Shown: piece by piece, positions 11,343-21,318 of the stretch | Position numbering within the stretch: the first letter of the stretch is position 1 | How the letters are laid out: every line of letters starts with the position of its first letter | Origin: Acidiphilium iwatense | GTDB taxonomy: Bacteria; Pseudomonadota; Alphaproteobacteria; Acetobacterales; Acetobacteraceae | Assembly: GCF_021556475.1 (NCBI RefSeq) | Contig: NZ_JAKGBZ010000006.1 | Span: 1-64,000, forward strand | DNA length: 64,000 bases | Direction of reading: 5' to 3' | Notes under the pieces: generated by a model | What the model was told of the DNA's origin: nothing | Seen by the model: only the letters and a program-made list of their open reading frames with translations | The model's database searches: none | Translations under genes and position numbers: made by a program

Positions 11343-12359
11343 ATGACGCCGCACCCTGAAACCTGGCTGCAGCCGCGCCCCGAAGGGCTCTATTGCATTC
11401 CGGGCGATTTTTTCATCGACCCGGTGCGTGCCGTCGAGCGAGCGGTGATCACCCATGGCCATTCGGATCACGCGAGGCCGGGGCACGCCCATGTGCTGGC
11501 CAGTGCCGAAACGCTCGCGATCATGCGCGCCCGGATGGGCGATGACAGAGCGGGGGCGACCCAGCAAGCGGCGGCGATCGGGGAGGTTTTGCGGATCGGC
11601 GAGGTCGGCGTGAAGCTGGTGCCGGCGGGGCATGTGCTGGGGTCCTGCCAGGTGGTGATGGAGTATCGGGGCAGCCGCGCAGTGGTTTCGGGCGACTACA
11701 AGCGCCGGGCGGACCCGACCTGTGCGCCGTTCGTGCCGGTGATTTGCGATGTGTTCGTGACCGAGGCAACGTTCGGACTGCCGGTGTTCCGTCATCCCGA
11801 AACCTCGAAAGAGATCAGCAAGTTGCTGCATTCGAAGGAGATTTTCCCGGACCGGCCACATCTGGTCGGCTGCTACGGGCTGGGCAAGTGCCAGCGGCTG
11901 ATCGCGCTGCTGCGGGAGGCTGGGTATGGCGCGCCGATTTATCTGCACGGGGCATTGGTAAAACTTTGCGAGCTTTATGAGGCGCTCGGCGTGCGGCTTG
12001 GAGATTTGCAGCCGGCGACGATGGCGGACAAGGATGCGCTGACGGGAGCGATCGTGCTGGCGCCGCCCTCCGCAGTGGCGGATCGCTGGGCGCGGCGGCT
12101 GGATGACCCGGTGGTGGCGTTCGCCTCGGGTTGGATGCGGGTGCGCCAGCGCGCCAAGGCGAGCGGGGTGGAATTGCCGCTGATCATTTCCGACCATGCG
12201 GATTGGGACGAGTTGCTGGCGACGGTCGAGGATGTGCAGGCGCCGGAAATCTGGGTGACGCATGGCGCGGAGAGCGCGCTGATCCGCCAGCTTGGCCTGA
12301 TGGGGCGGCGCGGCCGGGCGCTCAGCCTGATCGGTTACGACGATGAGGAAGAATCTTGA
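11343..12359 (+). CDS. Ligase-associated DNA damage response exonuclease (metallo-beta-lactamase fold)
   Basis: This 338-residue nuclease of the metallo-beta-lactamase / beta-CASP (SNM1-like) class carries the metal motif HGHSDH (38-43). Other metal-site features are the PAGHVLGSCQV segment (about 98), VSGDYK (about 119) and late SDHADWDEL and THGAE motifs typical of beta-CASP nucleases. In the cassette studied in Pseudomonas putida the orthologue is called Exo and accompanies Lhr-Core, MPE and LIG. It is divergent from lhr, and its TGA overlaps the TTG start of the ligase, so exo-lig is a coupled pair. Confidence 0.92.
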   Translation: MTPHPETWLQPRPEGLYCIPGDFFIDPVRAVERAVITHGHSDHARPGHAHVLASAETLAIMRARMGDDRAGATQQAAAIGEVLRIGEVGVKLVPAGHVLGSCQVVMEYRGSRAVVSGDYKRRADPTCAPFVPVICDVFVTEATFGLPVFRHPETSKEISKLLHSKEIFPDRPHLVGCYGLGKCQRLIALLREAGYGAPIYLHGALVKLCELYEALGVRLGDLQPATMADKDALTGAIVLAPPSAVADRWARRLDDPVVAFASGWMRVRQRAKASGVELPLIISDHADWDELLATVEDVQAPEIWVTHGAESALIRQLGLMGRRGRALSLIGYDDEEES

Positions 12360-13942
12360 AGCCGTTCGCCGATTTGCTGGAGCGGCTGATCTATACCCAG
12401 GGGCGCAACGCGAAGATTCTGCTCCTGGCCGATTATTTCGCGCATCGGCCTGACCCCGAGCGCGGTTTCGCGCTTGCGGCGATCGCCGGCAAGCTCGATT
12501 TTCCGGGAGCCAAGCCGGCGGTGCTGCGCGGATTGGCGGAGGCGCGATCCGATCCAGAATTGTTCGTGATGTCCTATGATTATGTCGGGGATCTGGCGGA
12601 AACGATCGCGCTGATCTGGCCGCGCGCACAGGTTTTGGCACCGCCTGAATTGCCGGAGGTGGTCGCGGTGCTGCGCGGGGTGCCGAAAGGGGAGATTCCA
12701 GGAATCATAGCCGGGTGGCTGGATGCCAGCGATGTTTCGACCCGGATCGCGCTGATCAAGCTGATGACCGGCGGATTGCGGGTCGGGGCGTCGCTGCGGC
12801 TTGCCAAGCTGGCGCTGGCGGAGCGGTTCGGTGTGGAGGTCGGTGCGATCGAGGAGGTGTGGCACGGGCTTGAGCCGCCCTATGGGCCGTTATTCGACTG
12901 GCTGGAGGGTCGCGCATCACGGCCTGAGCCGGGGCGGAAGCCGGTGTTCCGCCCGCCGATGCTCGCGCACCCGATCGAGGATGCGGATCGGGCTTCGCTG
13001 GATTGGGGCGCGTATCGGGCTGAGTGGAAATGGGACGGCATAAGGGTGCAACTGGTCGCCACACCGGCCGGAAAGCGGCTCTATTCGCGCGGAGCCGACG
13101 ATATTTCGGCGGCTTTTCCTGAAATCCTCGCGGCGACGGATTTTCATGCCGTGCTCGACGGCGAGTTGCTGGTGATCCGCGACGGGGTGGTGGCGCCGTT
13201 CGCCGATTTGCAGCAGCGGCTGAACCGGAAGTCGGTGGCCGCGAAATTGCGCGCGGATTATCCGGTCGCGGTGCGGCTTTACGATATTCTGTTCGACGGC
13301 CCCGAGGATTTGCGGGCGCTGCCGTTCGATGCGCGGCGCGCGCGGCTGGAGGATTGGTTCGCGCGAGTAAGGCCGGCACGAATGGATCTGTCGCCGCAGA
13401 TTGCGTTCGCGGGTGAGGCGGAACTGATGGCGCTCCGCGCCGGGGCGCGGGATTCGGGCATCGAGGGGCTGATGCTCAAGCGCGGCGATTCGCCGTATCT
13501 CGCGGGCCGGCCGAAGGGGCCGTGGTGGAAGTGGAAGCGCGATCCGCTCAGCCTCGATTGCGTGCTGATGTATGCACAGCGCGGCCACGGCAAGCGTTCG
13601 TCCTTCTATTCGGATTACACGTTCGGAGTCTGGACCGAGGAAGGAACGCTGGTGCCGATCGGCAAGGCATATTCAGGATATACGGATGCGGAGCTGTTAG
13701 TGCTGGACCGGTGGATACGGGCGCATACGGTTGCGACCTATGGGCCGGTGCGAGAGGTGGAGCAAAAAATTGTGTTCGAGGTGGGGTTCGATTCCGCGCA
13801 GCGATCCAGCCGGCACAAATCGGGAATTGCCCTTCGTTTTCCACGGATTTTGCGGCTGCGCCCCGACAAACCGGCGGCGGAGGCGGATACGCTGGCGACC
13901 GCGGTGCGACTGGTAGGGGAAACGGCGGAAAAGCAAAGGTAA
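12356..13942 (+). CDS. ATP-dependent DNA ligase of the Lhr/Exo/PdeM repair cassette
   Basis: This 528-residue ligase seals nicks by a ligase-AMP intermediate. An N-terminal DNA-binding domain (about 1-200) precedes the nucleotidyltransferase core, whose adenylated lysine is K225 in EWKWDGIR (motif I). Later motifs are RGADDIS, the DGELLV motif, EGLMLKRGDSPY and GPWWKWKRDPLSLD. A C-terminal OB-fold has VPIGKAYSGYTDAE. Start: a TTG at 12356 overlapping the exonuclease stop (TTGA), the only start giving the full N-terminus. This ATP ligase belongs to the repair cassette and is separate from the replicative NAD ligase. Confidence 0.93.
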   Translation: MKPFADLLERLIYTQGRNAKILLLADYFAHRPDPERGFALAAIAGKLDFPGAKPAVLRGLAEARSDPELFVMSYDYVGDLAETIALIWPRAQVLAPPELPEVVAVLRGVPKGEIPGIIAGWLDASDVSTRIALIKLMTGGLRVGASLRLAKLALAERFGVEVGAIEEVWHGLEPPYGPLFDWLEGRASRPEPGRKPVFRPPMLAHPIEDADRASLDWGAYRAEWKWDGIRVQLVATPAGKRLYSRGADDISAAFPEILAATDFHAVLDGELLVIRDGVVAPFADLQQRLNRKSVAAKLRADYPVAVRLYDILFDGPEDLRALPFDARRARLEDWFARVRPARMDLSPQIAFAGEAELMALRAGARDSGIEGLMLKRGDSPYLAGRPKGPWWKWKRDPLSLDCVLMYAQRGHGKRSSFYSDYTFGVWTEEGTLVPIGKAYSGYTDAELLVLDRWIRAHTVATYGPVREVEQKIVFEVGFDSAQRSSRHKSGIALRFPRILRLRPDKPAAEADTLATAVRLVGETAEKQR

Positions 13943-13961
13943 GGAGGTAATACCCCCGACC

Positions 13962-15104
13962 TTACTCCTCCACCGATGTGCCAAGCGGCCCCAGCGCGGC
14001 GGCGATGCCGAATTCGCCGGGCAGAGCGCCGTGCGGGAACAGGGTGGTGACGTGGCCGAGCTTGCGGCCAGCCCGGGCGGTGGTTTTGCCGTAATGGTGG
14101 GGAATCAGTTCGCGGGTCGCGACGATTTTCGGCCAGAGGGCGATATCCTTCGGGCCGATCAGGTTTTTCATCACCGCGTCGGAATGGCGGATCGCCTGCG
14201 GCAAAGGCAGCCCGGCGACCGCGCGGATATGCAGATCGAACTGAGAGGCAGGGCAGGCGTCGATCGTCCAGTGGCCGGAATTATGCGGCCGGGGCGCGAT
14301 TTCGTTGGCGAGAACGGCGCCGTCGCGGCCGATGAAGAATTCGACGGCCATCAGCCCGACCAGGCCGATATGCCCGGCGATGCGCAGCGCCATGGCCTGG
14401 GCGTCGGCGCGGATTTCGGGATCGAACGGGGCGGGCGCGACGGTAAGGTCGAGAATATGGTCGCGGTGGCGGTTTTCCACCGTGTCGAAGGCGGTGATCG
14501 TGCCGTCCGCGCCGCGCGCGACGATGACCGAGCATTCGGCGGCGAAATCGATGAAGCCTTCGAGGATCAGCGGCTTGGGGTCGAGCAGCGCAAAAGCGAG
14601 TTCGGCTTCGGCGGCGGATTGGATCAGCGCCTGGCCCTTGCCGTCATAGCCGAGGCGGGTGGTTTTCAGCACGGCGGGCAGGCCGATGCGGGTGATGGCG
14701 GCGCGCAGTTCGGCGAGGGTTTCGACCGAGGCCCAGGGCGCGGTGCGCACGCCGGCCTGATTCAGGAAGGATTTTTCGGCGATCCGGTCCTGGCTGATGC
14801 GCAAAATGTCTGGACCGGGGCGCACCGGCTTGCGTTCGGCGAGAAGGTCGAGCCCTTCGGCGGAGACGTTTTCGAACTCGAAGGTGATGACGTCCACGGC
14901 GTCGGCGAAGCGGATCAGCGCGGCTCGGTCTTCATAATCGGCGAGGGTAGTCGTGGCGGCGACCTGGGACGCCGGCGCATCGGGTTCGGGGGTAAGGATA
15001 TGGCAGCGATAGCCGAGGCTGGCGGCGGCCATCGCCGACATGCGGCCGAGCTGACCGCCGCCGACGATGCCGATGGTCGCGTTGGGGTGGAGCGGGAATT
15101 TCAT
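13962..15104 (-). CDS. purK: N5-carboxyaminoimidazole ribonucleotide synthase
   Basis: This ATP-grasp enzyme of de novo purine synthesis converts AIR, ATP and bicarbonate to N5-CAIR. The 380 residues start with the PurK signature [12 protein letters not shown] and contain FEFENVS, the ATP-grasp [13 protein letters not shown] and the metal-binding [10 protein letters not shown] ... [13 protein letters not shown]. Its ATG overlaps the stop of purE (ATGA), so PurE and PurK are made together as in most bacteria. It is convergent with the DNA ligase gene, 19 bp apart. Confidence 0.96.
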   Translation of the reverse strand: MKFPLHPNATIGIVGGGQLGRMSAMAAASLGYRCHILTPEPDAPASQVAATTTLADYEDRAALIRFADAVDVITFEFENVSAEGLDLLAERKPVRPGPDILRISQDRIAEKSFLNQAGVRTAPWASVETLAELRAAITRIGLPAVLKTTRLGYDGKGQALIQSAAEAELAFALLDPKPLILEGFIDFAAECSVIVARGADGTITAFDTVENRHRDHILDLTVAPAPFDPEIRADAQAMALRIAGHIGLVGLMAVEFFIGRDGAVLANEIAPRPHNSGHWTIDACPASQFDLHIRAVAGLPLPQAIRHSDAVMKNLIGPKDIALWPKIVATRELIPHHYGKTTARAGRKLGHVTTLFPHGALPGEFGIAAALGPLGTSVEE

Positions 15105-15610
15105 GAGCCTTCGTGCGGGTCCTCGGGTGCGTCCGGCACGCTCGCGGTCTGCGCGGCGCGCCAGGATTCGAGCCGTGCCGCGAGCGCCGGGTCGGTAAGG
15201 GCGAGCATGGCGGCCGCGAACAAAGCCGCGTTGATCGCTCCCGACTTGCCGATGGCGAAAGTGGCGACCGGCACGCCGCCGGGCATCTGGACGATGGAAT
15301 GGAGGCTGTCCACGCCGCGCAGGGCAGCACTTTCCACCGGCACGCCGAGGACGGGCAGGGTGGTGAGCGAGGCGACCATGCCGGGCAGATGGGCTGCTCC
15401 GCCGGCGCCGGCGATGATCGCGCGCAGGCCGTGCTCGCGCGCCGATTTCGCATAGGCCACCATGCGCTCCGGCGTGCGATGCGCGGAGACCACACGGGCC
15501 TCGAACGGAATGTCGAGGGTTTGGAGGATGTCGGCGGCATGGCGCATCGTGGGCCAGTCCGAGCGGCTGCCCATGATAACGCCGATCAACGGCGCGGTAT
15601 CGGCCTTCAT
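15101..15610 (-). CDS. purE: N5-carboxyaminoimidazole ribonucleotide mutase
   Basis: This class I PurE (169 residues) moves the carboxyl group of N5-CAIR to give CAIR, the step after PurK. It shows the phosphate-binding [20 protein letters not shown] with the catalytic histidine, [12 protein letters not shown] and the late [21 protein letters not shown]. It is flanked by 4-bp overlaps on both sides, upstream with a DUF465 mini-gene and downstream with purK, making a three-gene minus-strand operon. Confidence 0.96.
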   Translation of the reverse strand: MKADTAPLIGVIMGSRSDWPTMRHAADILQTLDIPFEARVVSAHRTPERMVAYAKSAREHGLRAIIAGAGGAAHLPGMVASLTTLPVLGVPVESAALRGVDSLHSIVQMPGGVPVATFAIGKSGAINAALFAAAMLALTDPALAARLESWRAAQTASVPDAPEDPHEGS

Positions 15611-15810
15611 GCGATGTTGTCTGGGATCAGCCGGCTTTCCAGCCGCAGGATCTGATCGCGCAACATCAGCTTGCGCTTCTTGAGCCGTTGCACCTGTAAC
15701 TGGTCGATCGCGGCCTGGTCGCCGAGCCGTGCGATGACGGTATCGAGATCGCGATGTTCGCTGCGCAGCCCATGCAATTGCCGCAGCAGATTATCCTTGT
15801 CGGTCAGCAT
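15607..15810 (-). CDS. DUF465 (YdcH-like) small coiled-coil protein
   Basis: This 67-residue, highly charged helical protein begins [20 protein letters not shown] and contains the DUF465 pattern of a heptad-like helix pair ending [14 protein letters not shown]. Family members are common in alphaproteobacteria and have no settled function. The start at 15810 gives the usual family length; longer upstream extensions do not resemble the family. It leads the purE-purK operon by an ATGA overlap. A second DUF465 gene starts 203 bp away on the other strand. Confidence 0.8.
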   Translation of the reverse strand: MLTDKDNLLRQLHGLRSEHRDLDTVIARLGDQAAIDQLQVQRLKKRKLMLRDQILRLESRLIPDNIA

Positions 15811-16012
15811 GCCCGGCTCTCTACCACATTTCCGGCCCGCGCGTCCCGCGCTGCTTTGCCGGTTCGGCCAATCCATGTTCCGCGTTGCGGATGGCTTGCA
15901 TAAAAGTTTGATGACATCCCGCATCGGCGAGGTCTAGACTCGGCAATGGCGCCGTCCGAACGGTGCCGGAATGCTTCGATCGAAGGTTCCCATGATCGGA
16001 AAGGAATCGATA

Positions 16013-16183
16013 ATGAGTCTGCAAGCTAGGATCGAGTCGTTGAAGGTTCGCCATGCCGGGCTGGAAGCCCGCATTTCCGAGGAAGATAGCCGTCCCCGCC
16101 CCGATGACGACCAGCTTGCCCGGCTCAAATTGGAAAAACTCCGCTTGAAGGAAGAGTTGGAGCGACTCAAAACGAACGCATAG
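16013..16183 (+). CDS. DUF465 (YdcH-like) small protein, divergent paralogue
   Basis: This 56-residue protein starts MSLQARIESLKVRHAGLEAR, with two predicted helices separated by a short acidic/proline turn (SRPRPDDD) and ending KLRLKEELERL. This is the compact DUF465 form in which the second helix is rich in K/R/E/L. The ATG at 16013 is preferred over ATGs at 15971 and 15992 because AAAGGAA lies 6-12 nt upstream. It is divergent from the DUF465 gene at 15607-15810 and convergent with trcR, suggesting its own promoter in 15811-16012. Confidence 0.75.
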   Translation: MSLQARIESLKVRHAGLEARISEEDSRPRPDDDQLARLKLEKLRLKEELERLKTNA

Positions 16184-16234
16184 AGGCCGGACGACATGCC
16201 ATGCCTGGGCCGGCGAACCGGCCCAGGGGAGTGA

Positions 16235-16822
16235 TCAGGCCGCTTCGTCCTCGGAATGATGATGGTGCGGCGGCGGTACCGGGTGGCCTTCGCGCTCGGC
16301 GCGGGCATTCGCGGCGCTTACCGCGTCGTTCAGATCGGATTGCTTGCAGAGGCCGAGGATCACCGGGTCGCGCGGCTTGATATTGGCGCTGTTCCAGTGG
16401 CTGCGCTCGCGCACCTTCTGGATGGTTTCCTTCGTGGTGCCCAGCAGTTTGACGATCTGAGCGTCCTGAACCAGCGGATAGTTGCGCAGCATGAAGGCGA
16501 TGGCGTCCGGCCGGTCGATCCGCTTGGCGACGGGGGTATAGCGGGAGCCCTTGCCGCGCTTCGGGCCGGGCAGGGCGGTTTCCAGCACCTTCAGCCGTGC
16601 CGAGGGATCGGCCTCGCAACGCTTGATGTCCTCGGCGGTCGTCTGCTTGTTGGCGACCGGATCGTAGCCGACGATTCCCTGCGCCACCTCGCCATCCGCG
16701 ATCGCCTGGATCTCGAGCGGGTGCATGCCGCAGAAATCGGCGATCTGTTCGAAGGTCAAAGCGGTCTTTTCGATCAGCCACACGGCGGTGGCTTTCGGCA
16801 TCAGGGGCAAAGTCATCGTCAT
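16235..16822 (-). CDS. trcR: DUF1013 family regulator, TrcR-like
   Basis: This 195-residue protein belongs to the alphaproteobacterial DUF1013 family, which databases name cell cycle transcriptional regulator TrcR. Visible features are an N-terminal helix-turn-helix-like segment ([33 protein letters not shown], starting near residue 13), a middle basic stretch [21 protein letters not shown], and a second HTH-like part with [21 protein letters not shown]. The tail ends in a His-rich patch ([13 protein letters not shown]). The gene is monocistronic and divergent from moaA. Which genes it regulates cannot be read from the window. Confidence 0.85.
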   Translation of the reverse strand: MTMTLPLMPKATAVWLIEKTALTFEQIADFCGMHPLEIQAIADGEVAQGIVGYDPVANKQTTAEDIKRCEADPSARLKVLETALPGPKRGKGSRYTPVAKRIDRPDAIAFMLRNYPLVQDAQIVKLLGTTKETIQKVRERSHWNSANIKPRDPVILGLCKQSDLNDAVSAANARAEREGHPVPPPHHHHSEDEAA

Positions 16823-17002
16823 ACCTCAGGAACAGCGGCAAACGGCCAAGGCCAAGCCTCGGCGCAGCCGAAAACAATATATATTCCTCCCGATATGGTG
16901 CAGAGTTGTCGTCGCGGTCAAGCTATTCCGCGCCGCTATCATTGCAGGGCGCCCCCGCGCGCGCCTCTTGCGCTAATGGCCATAGAGGTAAACATTACCC
17001 TC

Positions 17003-17989
17003 ATGATCGATCCGTTCGGGCGTTCCATCACCTATCTGCGGGTTTCGGTGACCGACCGATGCGACTTCCGCTGCGTCTATTGCATGGCGGAGGATATGAC
17101 GTTCCTGCCGAAGAGCGACCTGCTCTCGCTGGAGGAGCTGGAGCGGCTTGCGGGGGTGTTTGTCGGGCTCGGGGTGCGCAAATTGCGCCTGACCGGGGGC
17201 GAGCCGCTGGTGCGGCGCGGGGTGATGGCGCTGATCAACCGGTTGGGATTGCGGCTGGGCCACGGGCTCGACGAGCTCACCCTGACCACCAATGGCAGCC
17301 AGTTGGGGCGGTTCGCGGAAGAACTGGTGGCGGCCGGGGTGCGGCGGATCAACGTGAGCGTCGATACGCTGGACGCCGATAAATTCGCCGCGATCACCCG
17401 CTGGGGACGCCTGCCGCAGGTGCTCGACGGCGTGATGGCGGCCAAGGCGGCGGGGCTCAAGGTCAAGATCAACACCGTTGCACTCAAGGACGTGAACGAG
17501 GGCGAATTCGATGCGATGCTCGCATGGTGCGGACAGCACGGGTTCGATCTGTGCCTGATCGAGACCATGCCGCTCGGCGAGATCGACGGCGACCGGTTGG
17601 AGCAGTATCTGCCGCTGTCGGTGGTGCGGACCCGGCTGGCGCGGAATTGGACCCTGAGGCCGACCGATTATGCGACCGGCGGCCCGGCGCGGTATTTCGA
17701 CGTGGCGGAGACCGGCACGCGGCTCGGCTTCATCACGCCGCTGACCCATAATTTCTGCGAGGGCTGCAACCGGGTGCGGCTGACCTGCACCGGCACGCTC
17801 TATATGTGCCTCGGCCAGAATGACGCGGCCGATCTGCGCGCGGTGCTGCGCAGCAGCGACGACGATGCGGTGCTGCGGGACGCAATCGTCGCCGCGATCG
17901 CTCGCAAGCCGAAAGGGCATGATTTCGTGATCGACCGCGAGCACAACCGGCCGGCCCTGGCGCGGCACATGAGCGTGACGGGGGGGTAG
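17003..17989 (+). CDS. moaA: GTP 3',8-cyclase (molybdenum cofactor biosynthesis)
   Basis: This radical-SAM enzyme converts GTP to 3',8-cH2GTP, the first step of molybdopterin synthesis. The N-terminal [4Fe-4S] motif is CDFRCVYC after [16 protein letters not shown] follows, and a second cluster near the C-terminus is [13 protein letters not shown] ... MC. It ends with the conserved MSVTGG, the di-glycine needed for activity. I chose the ATG at 17003, giving the common MIDPFGR start and 328 residues; an in-frame ATG at 16976 would add nine residues. No other moa/moe gene is in the window. Confidence 0.94.
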   Translation: MIDPFGRSITYLRVSVTDRCDFRCVYCMAEDMTFLPKSDLLSLEELERLAGVFVGLGVRKLRLTGGEPLVRRGVMALINRLGLRLGHGLDELTLTTNGSQLGRFAEELVAAGVRRINVSVDTLDADKFAAITRWGRLPQVLDGVMAAKAAGLKVKINTVALKDVNEGEFDAMLAWCGQHGFDLCLIETMPLGEIDGDRLEQYLPLSVVRTRLARNWTLRPTDYATGGPARYFDVAETGTRLGFITPLTHNFCEGCNRVRLTCTGTLYMCLGQNDAADLRAVLRSSDDDAVLRDAIVAAIARKPKGHDFVIDREHNRPALARHMSVTGG

Positions 17990-18037
17990 GCCGCGTTGTT
18001 TCGGAGGGGCGGATCAGTCCCGCAATTCCATTTGGTT

Positions 18038-18760
18038 CTAACGCGGAGCATGGTGCGCAGCGGAATGATCCAGCGCAAGCCGCCTGAGGTCGGATCGGGT
18101 ATTTCGCCAGACAGTACGGGCATTGAACAGAAAAACGAGCAGAAAGCTCGCGATCATACCCAAACAGCCCAAAAATATCGCGACCCTGAATCCGCTCGTG
18201 ACCGCATCGAACAGTCGATGGGGGGAACCGAGGGGACGATAGATGAGGCTTTCGACGATGCCCTGGCCTGAAACGATCGAGCCGAAAAGGAAGGGATTCG
18301 GCCGGATCGCATACCAGTGCGGATCTGGTGCGGCTGACCACCGGATATAGCCGTCGATATCGTTGAGCAACAAACAAAGATACATGATCGTAAATAAAAT
18401 CACGCCGGTCAACGCCACGGCGATATGCCGGCGGATCGATGCCGTGCTCGGGTTTCGTCTCAGCGCCGGGTTTGACGCAAGGGTCATTCGCACCAGGGAA
18501 TAGTTGAGCGATTTCATGTTCTTTGGCACGATCCGCCCGCAATGGATCAGCAGATAAAGGCCAAAGACGATTCCCGCCAGGATCGCCGAGCATCCGGCGG
18601 GACCGTAGAATCGGTCCGCCCGGAGCACCGCCAAAACCGGAAAGACGCGGCCGAAACCATGCTCCGTGACCGAACAGAGACCGCGAAACCAGGGAACCGC
18701 ACGCGCCGCGACCGGCGCGAGGACAATAAGCGCCGGAAATATGACCATGCCGGGACGCAT
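18038..18760 (-). CDS. Hypothetical membrane protein
   Basis: I do not recognise this 240-residue protein. It has about four hydrophobic segments: near 5-22 (possibly a signal anchor), 55-75, 110-132 (ALTGVILFTIMYLCLLL) and 200-225 (AIFLGCLGMIASFLLVFLF). A basic C-terminal tail contains RTVWRNTRSDLRRLALDHS. It lies between moaA (convergent) and the corC gene (same strand, 226 bp upstream), so it is probably a separate unit. The length and hydrophobic pattern argue that it is real, but codon-bias shadow frames also occur here and no domain supports it. Confidence 0.5.
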   Translation of the reverse strand: MRPGMVIFPALIVLAPVAARAVPWFRGLCSVTEHGFGRVFPVLAVLRADRFYGPAGCSAILAGIVFGLYLLIHCGRIVPKNMKSLNYSLVRMTLASNPALRRNPSTASIRRHIAVALTGVILFTIMYLCLLLNDIDGYIRWSAAPDPHWYAIRPNPFLFGSIVSGQGIVESLIYRPLGSPHRLFDAVTSGFRVAIFLGCLGMIASFLLVFLFNARTVWRNTRSDLRRLALDHSAAHHAPR

Positions 18761-18986
18761 CCGTGAGAGAGTAGCGGGATCGCGGCGGTGCTACAAATCG
18801 CCCCTGACAATGACCTTTCAGCCCGATGATTATTGGTGTCAGCAGCGCGGTGGAGCGCCGAAACGACGCGCAGGTAATCCATTTTTCGCGACACCGGCCA
18901 TTGAAGGAATGGATTGCTCGTGTAATGGGGGGCTGATTTGATCGAAGGGATCGTATTGTGGGGCGCTCGGCGTCGCATTGACGATT

Positions 18987-19841
18987 CTAAATTTCCGACT
19001 TTCCCAGTTTTCGTGCCCGAAGGCGGCGGATGCGGCGCGCGTCGGCGTCGAGGATCAGAAATTCGATGCCGGCGGAATGGGCGATGATTTCGCCGCGGGT
19101 GGGAACACGACCGGCGAGGGTGAATACCAAGCCGCCGACCGTATCGAGATCGGCCTCGCGTTCTTCCTCGGTCAGGACCGAACCGAATTTCTCTTCAAAC
19201 TCCTCGATCGGCAGGCGCGCGTTGAGATCGACGCTGCCGTCGTCCCGTTCGATCAGCATCGGGCCTTCGATTTCGTCGTGTTCGTCGTCGATATCGCCGA
19301 CGATGGTTTCGACGAGGTCTTCGATGGTGACGAGGCCATCGACGCCGCCATATTCGTCGATCACCAGGGCGAGGTGGGTGCGCCGCTGGCGCATTTGCAG
19401 CAGAAGATCGAGCACCGGGATTTGCGGGGCGACCATCAGTGGCTTGCGCAGAATGGCGCGCAGCGAAAACCGATCGGACGGGCCGATATAGCCCATCACG
19501 TCCTTGATGTGGACCATGCCGAGCACATCGTCGAGATGTTCGCCGAACACCGGCATCCGCGAATGGCCCTCGCGGCGGATCTGGTCGATCGCCTGATCGA
19601 GCGTGACGTCGGCGCGCATCGCGACGATGTCGGCGCGCGGCACCATCACGTCGTCGGCGGTAATGCCGCGCAGCCGCAGCACGTTGGCGATCAGCGCGCG
19701 TTCCTGCCGGTCGAGCCCGGTGCCGCCGTCTTCGGTGTCGAGCTCGGCTTCGGTCTCTTCCATCAGCTCGCCGATCTGCTGGCGCAGATCGGGCTGTTCG
19801 CGCATTTTGTGCAGCAGCTTGGTGAACCAGCTCCCGCTCAT
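18987..19841 (-). CDS. corC: CBS-domain hemolysin/CorC-like protein
   Basis: This 284-residue cytoplasmic protein has paired CBS domains (about 65-190; motifs [20 protein letters not shown] and HIKDVMGY) and a C-terminal CorC/HlyC transporter-associated domain (about 200-284; [16 protein letters not shown]). It has no DUF21 membrane part, so it is the short CorC type linked to Mg/Co efflux control. The ATG at 19841 overlaps the ybeY stop (ATGA). It is the last gene of the miaB-phoH-ybeY-corC operon. The usual next gene, lnt, is not present here. Confidence 0.9.
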   Translation of the reverse strand: MSGSWFTKLLHKMREQPDLRQQIGELMEETEAELDTEDGGTGLDRQERALIANVLRLRGITADDVMVPRADIVAMRADVTLDQAIDQIRREGHSRMPVFGEHLDDVLGMVHIKDVMGYIGPSDRFSLRAILRKPLMVAPQIPVLDLLLQMRQRRTHLALVIDEYGGVDGLVTIEDLVETIVGDIDDEHDEIEGPMLIERDDGSVDLNARLPIEEFEEKFGSVLTEEEREADLDTVGGLVFTLAGRVPTRGEIIAHSAGIEFLILDADARRIRRLRARKLGKSEI

Positions 19842-20320
19842 GACTGGTGTTTCCACGGGTTCGGCACGCCAAGACGAGCGAGAAGCCGGGCTTCCAGTCG
19901 CTCCATACGCCGGGCGTCGCCCGCGTGGTGATGATCCTCGCCGGCCAGATGCAGAGCGCCATGGACGATCAGATGCGCGAGATGATGGGCGGGGCGTCTG
20001 CCCGCCGCTCGCGCCTCGCGCAGCACGGTGCCGAGGGCGACGATGATTTCGGGCGGCGCCTCGTAGGTGAGCACGTTGGTCGGCTTGTTGCGGCCACGGT
20101 CGCGCGCGTTGAGGCGCTTCACCGTCGCATCGTTGGTGAGAACCACCGACGGCGCGCATCCCGCCGCGATCAGGGCGCGAGCGACCAGCCGTTCGGGTGC
20201 CGAGACGTAGCGCCGCCAAAGCGGCTCGGCAACGATGATCTCCCCCCGCGACGCCGCGGCGTCGAAGGGGAGCCTACTATAGGGTTCCTGCGAACTACAG
20301 GATTCTTGTGGAGGCTCCAT
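19838..20320 (-). CDS. ybeY: Endoribonuclease YbeY
   Basis: This zinc-dependent endoribonuclease takes part in 16S rRNA 3' maturation and ribosome quality control. The 160-residue protein holds the family metal motif [15 protein letters not shown] (H-x3-H-x5-H, about 120-135), preceded by [18 protein letters not shown]. The ATG overlaps the phoH stop by one base (TGATG), the usual genomic partnership of PhoH and YbeY. Confidence 0.94.
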   Translation of the reverse strand: MEPPQESCSSQEPYSRLPFDAAASRGEIIVAEPLWRRYVSAPERLVARALIAAGCAPSVVLTNDATVKRLNARDRGRNKPTNVLTYEAPPEIIVALGTVLREARAAGRRPAHHLAHLIVHGALHLAGEDHHHAGDARRMERLEARLLARLGVPNPWKHQS

Positions 20321-21318
20321 CAGTTTTCGCGTTCGCGCTCCTGCTGCGCCGTCGTTCGCCGATCATAGGCCTCGACGATGCGGGCCACCAGCGGGTGACG
20401 CACCACGTCGTTCACGGTGAAGCGGGCGACGCCAATGCCCGAAACCCCTTCCAGCGTGTCGAGTGCGTCGGTGAGGCCGGAGCGGTTGCCGGTCGGCAGG
20501 TCGATCTGCGAGAGATCGCCGGTGATGACCATGCGGGTACCTTCGCCCATGCGGGTGAGGAACATTTTCATCTGTACCGGTGTGGTGTTCTGCGCCTCGT
20601 CCAGGATGACGAAGGCATGGGCAAGCGTGCGGCCGCGCATGAAGGCGAGCGGGGCGATTTCGATTTCGCCCGAGGCCATGCGTCGCGTCATCTGGTCGCC
20701 GGGCAACAGGTCCTGCAGCGCGTCGTAAAGCGGGCGGAGATAGGGATCGACCTTTTCCTTCATGTCGCCGGGCAGGAAGCCGAGCCGCTCGCCGGCCTCG
20801 ACCGCCGGGCGCGACAGCACGATGCGGTCGACCCGGCCGGAGATGAGCATGGCAACCGCCTGGGCGACCGCGAGATAGGTCTTGCCGGTGCCGGCCGGTC
20901 CGATCGCGAACACCATCTCGAAGCGGGAGAGCAGGTCGATATAGCTGGCCTGCCCTGGGCTGCGCGGGCCGACTGCGCCCTTGCGGGTGCGGATTGCCGG
21001 CAGGTCGGACAGCGGCAGGCGGGGGTCGATCGTGGGATCGACCAGCCGTGCCGCCGCATCGACTTCCGCGACGCTGATCGCCTCGCCCTGCGACAGGCGC
21101 TGGTAGAGTGACGACAGCGCGATTTCCGCCGCCTCGACTCGACTCGGCTCGCCGGAAATCGACACGCGATTGCCCCGGCAGGCGAGGCGAACGCCAAGCC
21201 GTTGCTCGATTCGGGCGAGATTGCGATCGTGATCGCCTAGAAGAACCGACAACAAGCTGTTGTCGTTGAAGGTAAGAGTGCGGGAAAGCGAGGCTTGCGG
21301 TCCGGCGATCTGGCTCAA
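20320..21318 (-). CDS. phoH (ybeZ): PhoH-like ATPase
   Basis: This 332-residue P-loop ATPase has Walker [13 protein letters not shown] (about 140), Walker [12 protein letters not shown] with [19 protein letters not shown], and an N-terminal KH-like RNA-binding region (about 15-80, [17 protein letters not shown]). Together with YbeY it is thought to act on RNA. Its start overlaps the miaB stop by 4 bp, and its stop is coupled to ybeY. Confidence 0.94.
   Translation of the reverse strand: MSQIAGPQASLSRTLTFNDNSLLSVLLGDHDRNLARIEQRLGVRLACRGNRVSISGEPSRVEAAEIALSSLYQRLSQGEAISVAEVDAAARLVDPTIDPRLPLSDLPAIRTRKGAVGPRSPGQASYIDLLSRFEMVFAIGPAGTGKTYLAVAQAVAMLISGRVDRIVLSRPAVEAGERLGFLPGDMKEKVDPYLRPLYDALQDLLPGDQMTRRMASGEIEIAPLAFMRGRTLAHAFVILDEAQNTTPVQMKMFLTRMGEGTRMVITGDLSQIDLPTGNRSGLTDALDTLEGVSGIGVARFTVNDVVRHPLVARIVEAYDRRTTAQQEREREN

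Noticed and set aside
10791-12641. Long minus-strand frame opposite the exonuclease and part of lhr and the ligase
   Set aside because: Low-complexity Arg/Pro/His translation and full overlap with three well-supported genes.
16823-17002. Possible molybdenum-cofactor riboswitch before moaA
   Set aside because: I looked for a multi-stem leader; the region is short, shared with a divergent gene, and shows no convincing aptamer-like pattern.
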